Shown: in pieces, positions 44,124 to 53,245 of the stretch
Layout of the letters: each line of letters starts with the position of its first letter
Numbering within the stretch: position 1 is the stretch's first letter
Assembly: GCA_022600195.1 (NCBI GenBank)
Contig: JAHZKX010000043.1
Span: 1 to 64,000 of the forward strand
From: Planctomycetota bacterium
GTDB taxonomy: Bacteria > Planctomycetota > Planctomycetia > Planctomycetales > Planctomycetaceae
DNA length: 64,000 nt
Direction: 5' to 3'
The notes under the pieces: generated by a model
Told to the model about the DNA's origin: nothing
Databases searched by the model: none
The model's input: only the letters and a program-made list of their open reading frames with translations
Program-made: the position numbers and the translations under genes

Positions 44124-46316
44124 ATGGTGAAAGCTCCACGTAGCGGCGGCGGCTGGAAAGCAATTAAATATAGTCTGACACTGGCAAATCGAGTCGGCTG
44201 GTGGAAACTCTGGAAATCGATGCGTACCAAAAACTCCTGTAAAACCTGCGCTGTCGGCATGGGCGGACAAAAGGGGGGCATGGTCAATGAAGCCGGCTTG
44301 TTTCCGGAAGTCTGTAAAAAATCGTTTCAGGCGATGGCATCTGATATGCAACCCGCAGTCGCTACCGATTTTTTTGCCAAATACAACATCGATCAATTAC
44401 GCTCCTTCTCGTCTCGAAAACTGGAATACAGTGGACGACTGACTGAACCGCTCCTGCTTTCACCGGGAGAAGATCACTACAAACCGATTTCCTGGGATCA
44501 GGCCATTGATCTGATTGTAGATCGTTTGAAAGCAGCAGGCTCGGAACGCACCTACTACTATGCCAGTGGTCGCTCCTCCAATGAAGCCGGTTTTCTGTTT
44601 CAAATGATGTCGCGTTTAATGGGTACGAACTACGTCAACAATTGCTCTTTCTACTGTCATCAGGCCAGTGGTGTCGGCCTGGGTTCGAGTATAGGCACGG
44701 GAGCTGGGACGATTCGTCTTGAAGATCTGGACCATGCAGACCTCTATATTCTGATCGGTGCCAACCCTTCCTCGAATCATCCGCGACTGATGAAAGCCTT
44801 CATGGAAATTCGTCGCCGTGGCGGAAAAGTGATTGTGATCAACCCGGTCAAAGAACTCGGACTGGTCAACTTTAAAGTTCCCAGTGATGTGCGCAGCATG
44901 CTGTTTGGTTCCAGTATCGCTTCCATGTACGTGCAACCTCATATTGGCGGCGACCTGGCATTAATGACCGGGATCGCTAAAGAAGTTCTCGAAAACAAAT
45001 CGCACGATCCCGACTTCATTGCAAAACACACTGAAAACTTCGCAGCTTTTCAGGAACAGGTTCAAAACACCAGTTGGGATGAAATCGTCGAACAAAGTGG
45101 CGTCGACAAAGCCACGATTCAGGAAATTACTGAGCAATATGTCTCTGCCAAAAATGTGGTAATCGGCTGGTGCATGGGAATCACCCATCATCTGCATGGA
45201 ACAAATAACGTCCAGTCGATTGCGAACGTCTCGCTGTTAAGAGGTATGGTTGGTCGTCGAAAAGCGGGCCTGATGCCGATTCGCGGGCATAGTAATGTGC
45301 AAGGACTCGGTTCCGTGGGTGTGACACCGGGCATGAAACAAGCAATGCTCGAACGCTTTGAAAGCCAGCTCGGCATTCAAATCCCCACCACTCCCGGTTA
45401 CGACACAATGGCCTGCATGGAAGCATCACACCGGGGAGAAATCGATTTCGCATTCTGCCTGGGTGGCAACCTGTTTGGCTCCAACCCTGATACGACTTAT
45501 GCGCTGGAAGCGATGAGCCGGGTCAAAACCATCCTGTATCTCTCCACAACATTGAACACAGGACACGTCTGGGGAACTGGCGAGGAGACATTAATTCTGC
45601 CTGTACTACCCCGCGATGAAGAACCACAGCCAACCACTCAGGAATCGATGTTTAGTTTTGTTCGCATGAGTGATGGCGGCACCTCCCGCTATGAAGGCCC
45701 ACGCAGCGAAGTTTCGATTCTGGCTGCCATCGGCCAAAAACTGTTCGCCGGCGATGACCGTATCGACTGGAAAAAACTCGAAAGCCACACTGCCATCCGC
45801 GAACTGATCGCCGATCTGATTCCCGGTTATGAAGGCATGAAAGAAACGATTCAATCCAACCAGGAATTCCACGTCACCGGCCGCGCTGTTGAGGAATACA
45901 AGTTCCCCACCGAAAATGGCAAAGCCAAATTCCACGCGATTCCCTTACCCGAACGGTCTACCGCTGAAAATCAACTGAGTCTCATGACAATCCGCTCGGA
46001 AGGCCAGTTCAACAGTGTAGTCTACGACGAAGAAGACATCTACCGCGGTCAGGAGCGCCGCGACGTGATTTTGATGAATCAAGCTGACATCGACCGGCTC
46101 GGCTTTCAGCCTGATCAACGGGTCCATATCAAAAGCGAAGCAGGGGAGATGCAATATATTCTGGTCCGCCCCTTCGACATCCGCGCCGGCAATGCCCTGA
46201 TGTATTACCCCGAAGCCAATATCCTGGTCCCACACACCGTCGACCCGCTTTCCAAAACCCCGGGCTTTAAGGGAGTGCCGATTACCATCGAAGCGGAAGA
46301 AACTGCGGACGCGTGA
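44124..46316 (+). CDS. FdhF/YdeP-family molybdopterin oxidoreductase
   Basis: This is a roughly 730-residue cytosolic molybdoenzyme. The ATG at 44124 is favoured by AAAAAGG six bases upstream; another ATG lies at 44118. The N-terminus, SCKTCAVGMGGQKGGMVNE, has the two-Cys remnant typical of the YdeP subgroup, rather than a full 4Fe-4S site. Molybdopterin-guanine-dinucleotide blocks include YASGRSSNEAGFLFQM, GANPSSNHPRLMKAF, PIRGHSNVQGLGSVG and CLGGNLFGSNPD. The C-terminal MopB-CT domain includes RGQERRDVILMN. E. coli YdeP is linked to acid resistance; the reaction is unknown. No fdhD maturation gene is in the window. Confidence 0.87.
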   Translation: MVKAPRSGGGWKAIKYSLTLANRVGWWKLWKSMRTKNSCKTCAVGMGGQKGGMVNEAGLFPEVCKKSFQAMASDMQPAVATDFFAKYNIDQLRSFSSRKLEYSGRLTEPLLLSPGEDHYKPISWDQAIDLIVDRLKAAGSERTYYYASGRSSNEAGFLFQMMSRLMGTNYVNNCSFYCHQASGVGLGSSIGTGAGTIRLEDLDHADLYILIGANPSSNHPRLMKAFMEIRRRGGKVIVINPVKELGLVNFKVPSDVRSMLFGSSIASMYVQPHIGGDLALMTGIAKEVLENKSHDPDFIAKHTENFAAFQEQVQNTSWDEIVEQSGVDKATIQEITEQYVSAKNVVIGWCMGITHHLHGTNNVQSIANVSLLRGMVGRRKAGLMPIRGHSNVQGLGSVGVTPGMKQAMLERFESQLGIQIPTTPGYDTMACMEASHRGEIDFAFCLGGNLFGSNPDTTYALEAMSRVKTILYLSTTLNTGHVWGTGEETLILPVLPRDEEPQPTTQESMFSFVRMSDGGTSRYEGPRSEVSILAAIGQKLFAGDDRIDWKKLESHTAIRELIADLIPGYEGMKETIQSNQEFHVTGRAVEEYKFPTENGKAKFHAIPLPERSTAENQLSLMTIRSEGQFNSVVYDEEDIYRGQERRDVILMNQADIDRLGFQPDQRVHIKSEAGEMQYILVRPFDIRAGNALMYYPEANILVPHTVDPLSKTPGFKGVPITIEAEETADA

Positions 46317-46320
46317 GTGA

Positions 46321-46860
46321 TTAAAGTTTATTCAACTTTGGCTGGCGTAACCGCATTACGAGTTTACTTAATCCTCGAGAACCTAACATTAAATAAAATC
46401 CGAATAGAATTTGGCAGCCAACCGTAATCCCTTCCACCTTCAACGTTCTTGAGATATGTGCAAAATCGTACGATTGCTTCAACTGGATCACCTGAGAAAG
46501 AACTTTGACGAGATCAGTAATTCCCCAGGTTAAGAATAGCAGTCCCACTGTTGTAAACGCGATAGATTGCACCTGTTCCGCCGAGACGCTACGTGATTTT
46601 TTTGTCATCTCGGTATCGGGTAACATTGACCGCACGATTGTGCCTGCGCCAAACCAGAGTAGACAGGCGATGAACCCATAAAATATAAAGGGAAGGCTTT
46701 GAAGATAGATGATCCCCATTTTCATCTGTGGCAAATTGATCGATTGGCTCCGCCACATGACAAGAGACATTGCAAATGATCCAACCGTCTCCAATACTTT
46801 CATAGCATAGAACAGTGCGATTAATCGGCAGCCGATAAAGGCCATTTCTTCTTTTTTCAT
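46321..46860 (-). CDS. Hypothetical membrane protein (four helices)
   Basis: This protein has about 179 residues from the ATG at 46860 (MKKEEMAFIG), with GGGAG upstream. Predicted transmembrane helices lie near 8-25, 50-70, 100-118 and 145-165. Charged loops contain no catalytic motif. It is not recognised as a family. It is convergent with the YdeP-like gene, four bases between stops, and downstream of the Sel1 gene's stop-proximal end is a separate leftward unit. Annotated as real because of its consistent membrane topology and tight packing. Confidence 0.6.
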   Translation of the reverse strand: MKKEEMAFIGCRLIALFYAMKVLETVGSFAMSLVMWRSQSINLPQMKMGIIYLQSLPFIFYGFIACLLWFGAGTIVRSMLPDTEMTKKSRSVSAEQVQSIAFTTVGLLFLTWGITDLVKVLSQVIQLKQSYDFAHISRTLKVEGITVGCQILFGFYLMLGSRGLSKLVMRLRQPKLNKL

Positions 46861-47026
46861 TTTCTCTGACTCCCTGAGAAGTGCGTACAACATCAGATCA
46901 GGAAAGATTAAGCCCCCTGATCGCCTGATGCAAATGGAACCGGAATGGCACAGGATACACACTTATTCTTTTATCGCGTATACTACCTTATCGTTCCTGA
47001 GAATGATTTCTTATCATTTTCCTGAC

Positions 47027-48988
47027 TTATTTCTTCACTCCCAGGCGATCCAATTGCTTCTGGGCGAACTCATTGCCCCCTTTAGCCGCCTTGATATATC
47101 GGGCGATTGCCTCAACTCGATCTTTGGGAAGCCCCCAGCCATTTTCAAACATATAACCAATTTGTGCTTCTGCATTCAGGTTTCCCTGTTTGGCAGAATT
47201 ACGAAACCAGTTGAGTGCAACAGGATAATCCTGCTCGTAATGCCATCCATGCAGGCACATTAATCCCATATAAAATTGTGCCATCGATTGTTCCGCATTG
47301 GCAGCTTTCAGGAAATGTTCCGCGGCTTTTTCGTAATCTTTCTCGACGCCGTTCCCGTATAGATACTGGACCCCCAGATTCGTCAATGCTCCGACATTTC
47401 CGAGATCGACTGCCTTTTGAAACCACTCACGCGCTTTGAGATGATTCACTTTCACTCCCTGACCCCTGGAGTACCTGTAACCAAGCGCGATTTGCGCACC
47501 TGTGTTTTTTGCTTCCGCCGCCTGAAGCAGGTACTTAATCGCCTGGTCAGAATTTTGTTTGACACCGTGGCCCCTTTCGTAGAGATCACTCAAATTTACT
47601 AACGCATTGGTATTATTTTTTGCGGCAGCTTTTTCATACCACTCAATCGCTTCGAGATAATCACGGGGGACCCCCAGACCATATTGATGAATCACACCGA
47701 GACTATTCATCGCTTCCGGAAAACCGTTTTCTGCACCTTTTTCATACCAGGTTCGCGACAGTGCATAATCCTGTTTTGTGCCAATACTTCTTTGATAACA
47801 AAAACCGACTTGCGTCTGTGCCATTGGAAATCCTAACTCAGCTGACTTTTTCCACCAGTGAAATGCCTGAGTCAAAGATTTATCAACACCCAACCCCTGT
47901 TCATAGGCACGACCCAGATTAAACATTGCCTTTGCTTCGTTCTGATCTGCTGCGCGCTGCCACCACTGAACGGCTAACTTATTCTTTTTCTCTGTTCCCC
48001 AACCGAACCAGTAACAGCGTCCCAGTTCGGTTTCTCCTGCTGGATAACCCCCTTCGGCAGAAGATTTGGCAAACTGAAATCCACGCTCATGATCAACTTC
48101 AACACCTTCTCCCCGATTGTACAGCCATGCCATGTTTGCCTGTGACTCATGATTTCCTGCCTCTGCTGATTTCGTAATCCACTTAACGGCCTGCTTCATA
48201 TCACGCTTGACAATCCCCTGGGTTTTGTAATACTCACGCCCCAGAAGTCCGGCCCAGGCAGAATCCTGTTCGGCAAGATCTTTGAGTTTCTCTACTAATA
48301 CGCTCAACTCAGGTCTCCTGACCAAAGTGGCTGTTGCCGTTTTGTTCTCACCCGCTCGAATCAGATCTATCTGAATGCGATCGCCAACCCGCCAGTTTTT
48401 CCTCAAATTATTGAACTCAAGATTATTTGCAATCGAAACACCATTCAGTTTGAGTATCACATCATTAACTTGCACACCTGCTTTTTCGGCAGGTTGATCA
48501 GGCCAGACAGCCATGACTACAATCCCGCGTCGCTCTGATAGATCGAGCCTGGCAACATCACCCGTGTTGACGGTGCGAGAGACCATTCCAATCCTTGCGT
48601 TTGAATTTTTCGTGACTGCATTCTCTTCAGGAGTCCCTTTAACGGAATTCGTATTTTTTGTGAGAATACGGACCTTTTGTCCGGCGATCACTGTTCCGCT
48701 GGCTTTGGTTACGTTCACTTCAAGGGTCTTACCTTTCACGCTCGCGACGCGACCGGTGGCAACACTTGCTTCTACACCAACATTGGGTACGACCAGATAA
48801 ATTTCTACACGATCACCGACTTTGGCAACCTCTCCTTTTGCGAGCGTCACCCGCAATCTGGCACCTTTCGTTCCTGTGTCAGCGTCGGTAACGGTTCCGC
48901 AGAACGCAAAATCGGCAATGCCAACAAGTACAAGAAATGTGATTGCAAAACGGAACAGCGTCATATTGTTGCGATAACGTGTATTCAT
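47027..48988 (-). CDS. Exported PDZ and Sel1-repeat protein
   Basis: This protein has about 653 residues from the ATG at 48988 (MNTRYRNNMTLFRFAITFLV), which places the signal peptide first; the open frame extends 47 codons further upstream without coding character. After two beta-rich segments (about 30-125) comes a PDZ domain (about 140-230: IVVMAVWPDQPAEKAGVQVNDVILKL). Then about ten Sel1-like (TPR-related) repeats of 36 residues, e.g. AKAMFNLGRAYEQGLGVDKS. Sel1 proteins scaffold protein-protein contacts, often in envelope quality control. No enzyme domain is present. Confidence 0.85.
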   Translation of the reverse strand: MNTRYRNNMTLFRFAITFLVLVGIADFAFCGTVTDADTGTKGARLRVTLAKGEVAKVGDRVEIYLVVPNVGVEASVATGRVASVKGKTLEVNVTKASGTVIAGQKVRILTKNTNSVKGTPEENAVTKNSNARIGMVSRTVNTGDVARLDLSERRGIVVMAVWPDQPAEKAGVQVNDVILKLNGVSIANNLEFNNLRKNWRVGDRIQIDLIRAGENKTATATLVRRPELSVLVEKLKDLAEQDSAWAGLLGREYYKTQGIVKRDMKQAVKWITKSAEAGNHESQANMAWLYNRGEGVEVDHERGFQFAKSSAEGGYPAGETELGRCYWFGWGTEKKNKLAVQWWQRAADQNEAKAMFNLGRAYEQGLGVDKSLTQAFHWWKKSAELGFPMAQTQVGFCYQRSIGTKQDYALSRTWYEKGAENGFPEAMNSLGVIHQYGLGVPRDYLEAIEWYEKAAAKNNTNALVNLSDLYERGHGVKQNSDQAIKYLLQAAEAKNTGAQIALGYRYSRGQGVKVNHLKAREWFQKAVDLGNVGALTNLGVQYLYGNGVEKDYEKAAEHFLKAANAEQSMAQFYMGLMCLHGWHYEQDYPVALNWFRNSAKQGNLNAEAQIGYMFENGWGLPKDRVEAIARYIKAAKGGNEFAQKQLDRLGVKK

Positions 48989-49548
48989 TTCCAATGCCCT
49001 TTCTCCTAAGGTGACTTTCTGTGATGTCGATATTGACAAGATCGATGATAGCGCAAGCGTGTCTGTTGTAGCAGAGTGATCTGCATCGGATGCAACCATT
49101 CCCGAAACTGTTTGCATTGAGACTGCCAATAGATAAAAATGAATCTAGTCACTCTGGATTTCGGAAGCAGAGGCAATGAATCAGCTGCGGTGTATCCGGT
49201 CATGGCTGATAGTGAGAGGGTATCGGGGAGAACAGGCATCGCCCGACTTGTGAGCGGCCGTCTCTGTTGAAGAGAGCGAATCAACAGAACAACGAACGAA
49301 CTCTGTTGTGTATTTCCCACGGTATTTCCCATGGTGTTTCTCCCGGAAAACCCTGATGAAACCCGATTCAAATCGAGCCCTCGGTTCACGAATCTATTCT
49401 GATGTATCTGATCAGAAATTGCAAGAAATGAGCGTTTTCTTATGAAAAATCGAATGCGCGCACTCAAACCACCGTCTACTGAACCAACAATCAGAAATTA
49501 ATCATCGCATCGTATCGCAGAAGCTCCAATACCATATGCGACATACTT
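48989..49548. other. Intergenic region without a supported gene
   Basis: About 560 bp. An open frame on the minus strand (49006-49467) has a low-complexity Arg/Gln/Ser-rich translation and no ribosome-binding site, and is not believed. A tandem GGTATTTCCC / GGTGTTTCTCCC motif lies at about 49319-49345. Confidence 0.5.
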
Positions 49549-50718
49549 TTAATCCAATTGCAAAGCCAACAAGATCGAAAGAATACACAGCAAAACTGCG
49601 GAGCCAGTGGAAATGAGAAAAGCACGTTGCACGGTAGTTCGTTTTGCATACATGCCAATCAGAATCGGAACGACGGTCCAGCCGATACCGCCGATACAGA
49701 AGAAGATACCTACCGTGCGTCCGTGTAATGCCGGCTCAACATGTCCCAGCAAAATTGCAATTAATGTCGGGAAGATGGGCCCTACAACAGCGCCGGAGAC
49801 AACAATCAGAAAGCACATCAATTTTGCGCCTCGACAAAAAACGATGCCCAGCGTGATGGCGATACTGCAGCAGGCCATCACGATAACGAGACTGGTATCG
49901 GCTCCCACTGGCAGCATCAATGCGGTTACCAGGCGCGACCCCATGAACGTTAACCAGAACAATGAGAGCAGCGCTGACGCATTGGGTTCGCTGACTTTTT
50001 TGTCGGTCATCAACGTCGTAGCCCACGTCGCGATCGACGTTTCCGTTGGTATATGAAAGAAAAATGCGATGGAACAGAGCCAGACAATGGGATCAGAAAA
50101 AAGCGTTGCCAATCCTCCAGCCACGGTTTGAGTTGAAGTCACTTTTAACGCTTCCCAATCAACGCCCAGCCCTAACAGAAGCGGAATAGCCGAGACCAGT
50201 GCGAAACCGTACAAGGTTCGAATCAGTCCAAACTTCCGGGCACAAAACATGATGATCAATGGAGTCAGAAAGGTTCCCATTCCAAAAATGAAATCGCCCA
50301 TATTCATGGCATACGCCATACGTTGCGGGAGTTCTTCGGGAGGCACGAACGCTGGTGGAGACGTGACGTTCAAAACATTCACCAATGCAGACCAACCCGT
50401 CCCCAATATGAGAACAGCGATTAATGCGGCAGGATAGTGGCGTGCGTGAGCGAGTACTACGAGGCTGAGAATGACCAACAGAAACCCGCCACCCAGGACC
50501 GCTTGTTTCCCCAGTGCGTCAACCAGGAATCCCGCGGCGACTACCATCGGAATCAGCGTGAAACCAAACACGGAAACCAATCCACCAATTTTACCTTCAT
50601 CGATGTCCAGCTTTCGGGCCAGGGGCAGCTTAACGCTACCCAGTAAAGCAAAGCACATCCCCGCAGTTGCCAGAGCCGCGATCTGCATCAGTGTCAGCAT
50701 CGAATCCATAGTACGCAT
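49549..50718 (-). CDS. Major facilitator superfamily transporter
   Basis: This protein has about 389 residues with 12 predicted transmembrane helices. The loop 2-3 region (AAGFLVDALGKQAVLGGGFLL) matches the MFS motif A position (G-x-L-D-x-x-G-x-K/R). Helix breaks rich in Gly/Pro are visible (GPIFPTLIAILLGHVEP, GRTVGIFFCIGGIGWTVVP). The latter resembles fucose/sugar permease-like MFS members (FucP/GlcP group), but the substrate is uncertain. Start ATG at 50718; ATGs at 50709 and 50700 are also possible. Monocistronic. Confidence 0.85.
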   Translation of the reverse strand: MRTMDSMLTLMQIAALATAGMCFALLGSVKLPLARKLDIDEGKIGGLVSVFGFTLIPMVVAAGFLVDALGKQAVLGGGFLLVILSLVVLAHARHYPAALIAVLILGTGWSALVNVLNVTSPPAFVPPEELPQRMAYAMNMGDFIFGMGTFLTPLIIMFCARKFGLIRTLYGFALVSAIPLLLGLGVDWEALKVTSTQTVAGGLATLFSDPIVWLCSIAFFFHIPTETSIATWATTLMTDKKVSEPNASALLSLFWLTFMGSRLVTALMLPVGADTSLVIVMACCSIAITLGIVFCRGAKLMCFLIVVSGAVVGPIFPTLIAILLGHVEPALHGRTVGIFFCIGGIGWTVVPILIGMYAKRTTVQRAFLISTGSAVLLCILSILLALQLD

Positions 50719-51182
50719 CACCTTAAAATGACAGGCACAAAAAATGTGCCCGTGTCGTTAATGAACTGCGAGAAATATAAAGTCTGGACTTACTCTGTTC
50801 GAAATGAGTAGATACACCATAAACATCCGGAATCAAACTAGCAATTCAGACGACCCGTTTACTTCAGGTGTCTCGCAAAACCAATCGAACAGGAATTCCG
50901 AATGGCTTTCAATTCCAGGAAGAGAATAAAAACATGTCAAAGGTGATCGATACTCAGTACTCTTAGTTCCTCGAATTGCCCATTAACCGGTCTCGTCTTA
51001 TAAAAACATGACACCAGCAGCCATTCAAAATATGTACTCTCATCAACAAATGGCTATAATTAACGAAGCAGATTTTAATTTTATCATCAGTGCCATTCGC
51101 CGAGCTGTCTTCGCAAGAATTGTCGCAGTCGGCAACCATATTTGCATCACGCCGCAAATGAATCCAATAGAGATCTTATCAA
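50719..51182. other. Intergenic region, start of second accessory block
   Basis: About 460 bp without a supported gene. A small hairpin, GGCACA aaaaa TGTGCC, lies at 50734-50750 in the MFS leader. The rest is AT-rich. Confidence 0.5.
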
Positions 51183-51470
51183 ATGGCAGAATCTTTCAAC
51201 TATGCAGAGCTGTTCAATTATATTGAAATTGTTCTCTGGAGCCTCTTCGGATTTGTATTGCTAGTTAAGTCACGAGATTCAAAGCCTGACCAAACACACA
51301 TATTCTACATTTCCTCAATTGCGTTTTTTCTCTTCGCAATCAGCGACTATATCGAAATCCAAACGGGAGCATGGTGGAAACCATGGTGGTTATTTGCATT
51401 GAAAGCCGCATGTGTAATCGCTTTCCTGTTTTGTATTTTCAAATATTTAAAAACGAAATCAAATGGTTAA
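51183..51470 (+). CDS. Small three-helix membrane protein
   Basis: This 95-residue protein has three predicted transmembrane helices (about 12-30, 40-58 and 68-86), with charged loops KSRDSKPDQ and KYLKTKSNG. It is not assigned to a named family; similar small orphan membrane proteins are common in accessory regions. The ATG at 51183 has weak ribosome-binding support (GAGATC upstream). A perfect 16-bp palindrome, AATGGTTAAAACCATT, spans its stop codon (51463-51478). Confidence 0.65.
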   Translation: MAESFNYAELFNYIEIVLWSLFGFVLLVKSRDSKPDQTHIFYISSIAFFLFAISDYIEIQTGAWWKPWWLFALKAACVIAFLFCIFKYLKTKSNG

Positions 51471-51489
51471 AACCATTCGCTTTCTATCC

Positions 51490-51545
51490 AGGCAATGCAC
51501 CGGAACCGGTTCCGCTGTCTGCTCCGGTGTTCAGCACCGGCTTTT
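51490..51545. repeat. GC-rich nested palindromes
   Basis: CGGAACCGGTTCCG (51501-51514) is a perfect 14-bp palindrome. CCGGTG TTCAG CACCGG (51524-51540) is a perfect hairpin, and CACCGGA (51499-51505) also pairs with TCCGGTG (51523-51529). The GC content stands out from the AT-rich surroundings. It lies between two small genes. Confidence 0.7.
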
Positions 51546-51597
51546 CCTTGCACGTACAATTCCGCGTTGTATCGTTTCAAAAAGGCAAGGGCAGATT

Positions 51598-51795
51598 ATG
51601 AAGAGAAAAACAAAGCCGGTTCAGATCGAACTCGATATTGATGAATGGTGGCCGTTAAGTCGTTATGCGGCAAAAGAGAAGACTTCGATTCGTCGGCTCG
51701 CAAAACAGCAATTGATGCCGTTGATCAAAGAGCTGAAAAAGAAGTTCCCACGGGAACCAAACAAAACTTCTCCGTCAATCGACGATGTTCTTTGA
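51598..51795 (+). CDS. Small basic hypothetical protein
   Basis: This 65-residue protein starts at the ATG at 51598 (MKRKTKPVQIELDIDEWWPL). Helical pattern with many Lys/Arg (KEKTSIRRLAKQQLMPLIKELKKKF) suggests a small nucleic-acid-binding or toxin-antitoxin-type protein, e.g. ribbon-helix-helix-like (a beta strand QIELDID followed by two helices). That resemblance is only structural. The frame is open 45 codons further upstream through the palindromic region, which is unlikely to be coding. Confidence 0.5.
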   Translation: MKRKTKPVQIELDIDEWWPLSRYAAKEKTSIRRLAKQQLMPLIKELKKKFPREPNKTSPSIDDVL

Positions 51796-51835
51796 TTATT
51801 CACGTCTTGCGAAATTGCGCCATCCATTAAAGAAT

Positions 51836-51866
51836 AATGACCGGATAACTCATATTACCCGGTCAT
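51836..51866. repeat. Palindromic GTTACCC-type element, copy 1
   Basis: AATGACCGG-ATAACTCATATTACC-CGGTCATT forms a 9-bp stem. Its core (TAAC-N5-TTACCC) and flanks (AATGACC, GG, CA) match the element at 53127-53157 at about 27 of 31 positions with small indels. It could also act as a terminator for the 65-aa gene, but there is no T-run. Confidence 0.6.
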
Positions 51867-51919
51867 TAATTTGACGTGTATACCAAATCATACTGTGTTA
51901 TTTGATAATAGGCAGAAAA

Positions 51920-51960
51920 CCTGATAGATTTAGACAGTAATATATTTTGTCTATCAATAG
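51920..51960 (+). repeat. 41-bp sequence shared with 22677-22717
   Basis: Ungapped 35/41 match to the sequence before the 166-aa gene. It has the same inverted repeat, TAGAC-N13-GTCTA, and ends TGTCTATCAATAG. It ends 26 bp before the CPBP protease start. Confidence 0.75.
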
Positions 51961-51986
51961 TTCTTCGGCTCAACCGATCTAGCCTC

Positions 51987-52982
51987 ATGACCGAATCGCG
52001 ACCGTCGCCTGACACCGCTCCCTTTCGAGACCAAACGTGGCGAACGAAATGGCTGGTCATTGGCGGCGCGTTCTTGGCGATCTGGTATTCCGTGCGATTC
52101 GTTGATCGCGAGTGGATGTCGCAATGGCCGAGCGTACTATTTGTGCTGGTCACCGGCATCGCGCCTCAAGTATTCCTGCTGTTGTTCCCACTGTCCACGC
52201 GTGACAAAGATCCCACTAAACGAATCGCGATTCCGGGGAAACGACGCTGCCTGGTGGAATTCGCGATCGCCATACCGATTGTCATTGTGACGATGATTGC
52301 CTTGGGGGGACTGAATTACTTGGTGGGCGTTTTGTCTCCCGGCAAAACACTCACTCCCGACGCGGTCACGAGTATGGCTTCCTCTTCGCCGCGATACATT
52401 TATCCACTTCTTCTGTTCTCTTTTACGTTTGCACCAATCGCGGAAGAGTTTTTCTTTCGTGGGTTCATACATAATGCGTTCCGCCAACGAATGCCGACGA
52501 TCGCTGCGGGCCTGTTGCAGTCACTGATCTTTGGTTTCTGTCATTTTTTTGGAACGACTCACGCTGTAATCGCGGTGGTCCTAGGATTGATTATCACCAT
52601 TGTCTATGAATGGCGCAAAACACTTGTGTCGCCAATCTTTGTACATGCAGGAATCAACTTCATCTCCGCCATTGGCGTCTTGGGAATGATGGCCGAATTT
52701 TCTGATCGCCCAACAATTGGCGTGATCGGCGGCCCGGACGACACCGAATGTATTGTCCGCGAAATAATTCCTAATTCAGCGGCATCCGAATCCAGTATAG
52801 CGGTGGATGATATAATCGTGGCCTTCGATGAAACGCCGATTACTAATTTTTCGGCATTGGCTACCGCAGTATCTGCTCATCAGCCGAACGATACCGTTGT
52901 CTTGCGCGTTTTTCGCGATGGCGAAACATTGGATATTGCAGTGACACTAAAACGAAGGGCCGATACGAAGCCCCCACCGTAG
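51987..52982 (+). CDS. CPBP (Abi) intramembrane metalloprotease fused to a PDZ domain
   Basis: This protein has 331 residues with about eight transmembrane helices in residues 20-235. The CPBP/Abi motifs are intact: EE at 153-154 in AEEFFFRG with Arg158, His186 (FCHFF) and HAGIN at 220-224, which together bind zinc in the membrane. A PDZ domain follows (about 240-325: IVREIIPNSAASESSIAVDDIIVAF), as in site-2-protease-type enzymes. CPBP proteases act in prenyl-protein processing, bacteriocin self-immunity and phage defence; a C-terminal PDZ is less common. The gene is flanked by the 41-bp repeat and an attC-like site, so it is probably a mobile cassette. Confidence 0.88.
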   Translation: MTESRPSPDTAPFRDQTWRTKWLVIGGAFLAIWYSVRFVDREWMSQWPSVLFVLVTGIAPQVFLLLFPLSTRDKDPTKRIAIPGKRRCLVEFAIAIPIVIVTMIALGGLNYLVGVLSPGKTLTPDAVTSMASSSPRYIYPLLLFSFTFAPIAEEFFFRGFIHNAFRQRMPTIAAGLLQSLIFGFCHFFGTTHAVIAVVLGLIITIVYEWRKTLVSPIFVHAGINFISAIGVLGMMAEFSDRPTIGVIGGPDDTECIVREIIPNSAASESSIAVDDIIVAFDETPITNFSALATAVSAHQPNDTVVLRVFRDGETLDIAVTLKRRADTKPPP

Positions 52983-53068
52983 AACAAAGGCATGAACGCG
53001 GAGCCGCCGATCACGCGTTTTCAATTGGTGCATCATCCGCGGCGTCCCGGTTAACCATCGCGTCCACC
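52982..53068 (+). repeat. attC-like imperfect inverted repeat (site B)
   Basis: The left arm (GGCATGAACGCGGAGCCGCCG) and right arm (CCGCGGCGTCCCGGTTAACCATCGC) pair with several extra unpaired bases (e.g. ATG-AAC against ATG-gtt-AAC), around a loop region ATCACGCGTTTTCAATTGG. It begins directly at the CPBP stop codon. The layout matches site A at 23240-23322 and planctomycete integron attC sites. The outer R boxes (AGAACAA, CGTCCAC) are degenerate. Confidence 0.6.
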
Positions 53069-53126
53069 TACTGGTTGCCGCTCTCACATCAACTCATCGG
53101 GATTCCGAGAAAACTACCGATTTAAA

Positions 53127-53157
53127 AGAATGACCTGGTAACGCACGTTACCCAGGC
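53127..53157. repeat. Palindromic GTTACCC-type element, copy 2
   Basis: CCTGGTAACG cac GTTACCCAGG, preceded by AAGAATGACC. It matches copy 1 (51836-51866) in direct orientation and copy 3 (53198-53224) in inverted orientation. Confidence 0.6.
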
Positions 53158-53197
53158 ACATCGGCACGGTGATACTCACCATCTCTCAACGAAAAAT

Positions 53198-53224
53198 GCC
53201 TGGGTAATAGTTGTTACCCACTCA
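53198..53224. repeat. Palindromic GTTACCC-type element, copy 3 (inverted)
   Basis: TGCCTGGGTAATAGTTGTTACCC is the reverse complement of a sequence matching copy 2 (GGTAAC...TTACCCAGGCA). Each copy is itself an imperfect dyad GGGTAAY-N4/5-RTTACCC. Confidence 0.6.
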
Positions 53225-53245
53225 TTCTTGTGTCCGCTCTTTGTT

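Noticed and set aside
49006-49467. 153-codon minus-strand frame upstream of the Sel1 gene
   Set aside because: Low-complexity Arg/Gln/Ser-rich translation, no signal or domain, no ribosome-binding site; overlaps the 5' region of the Sel1 gene.
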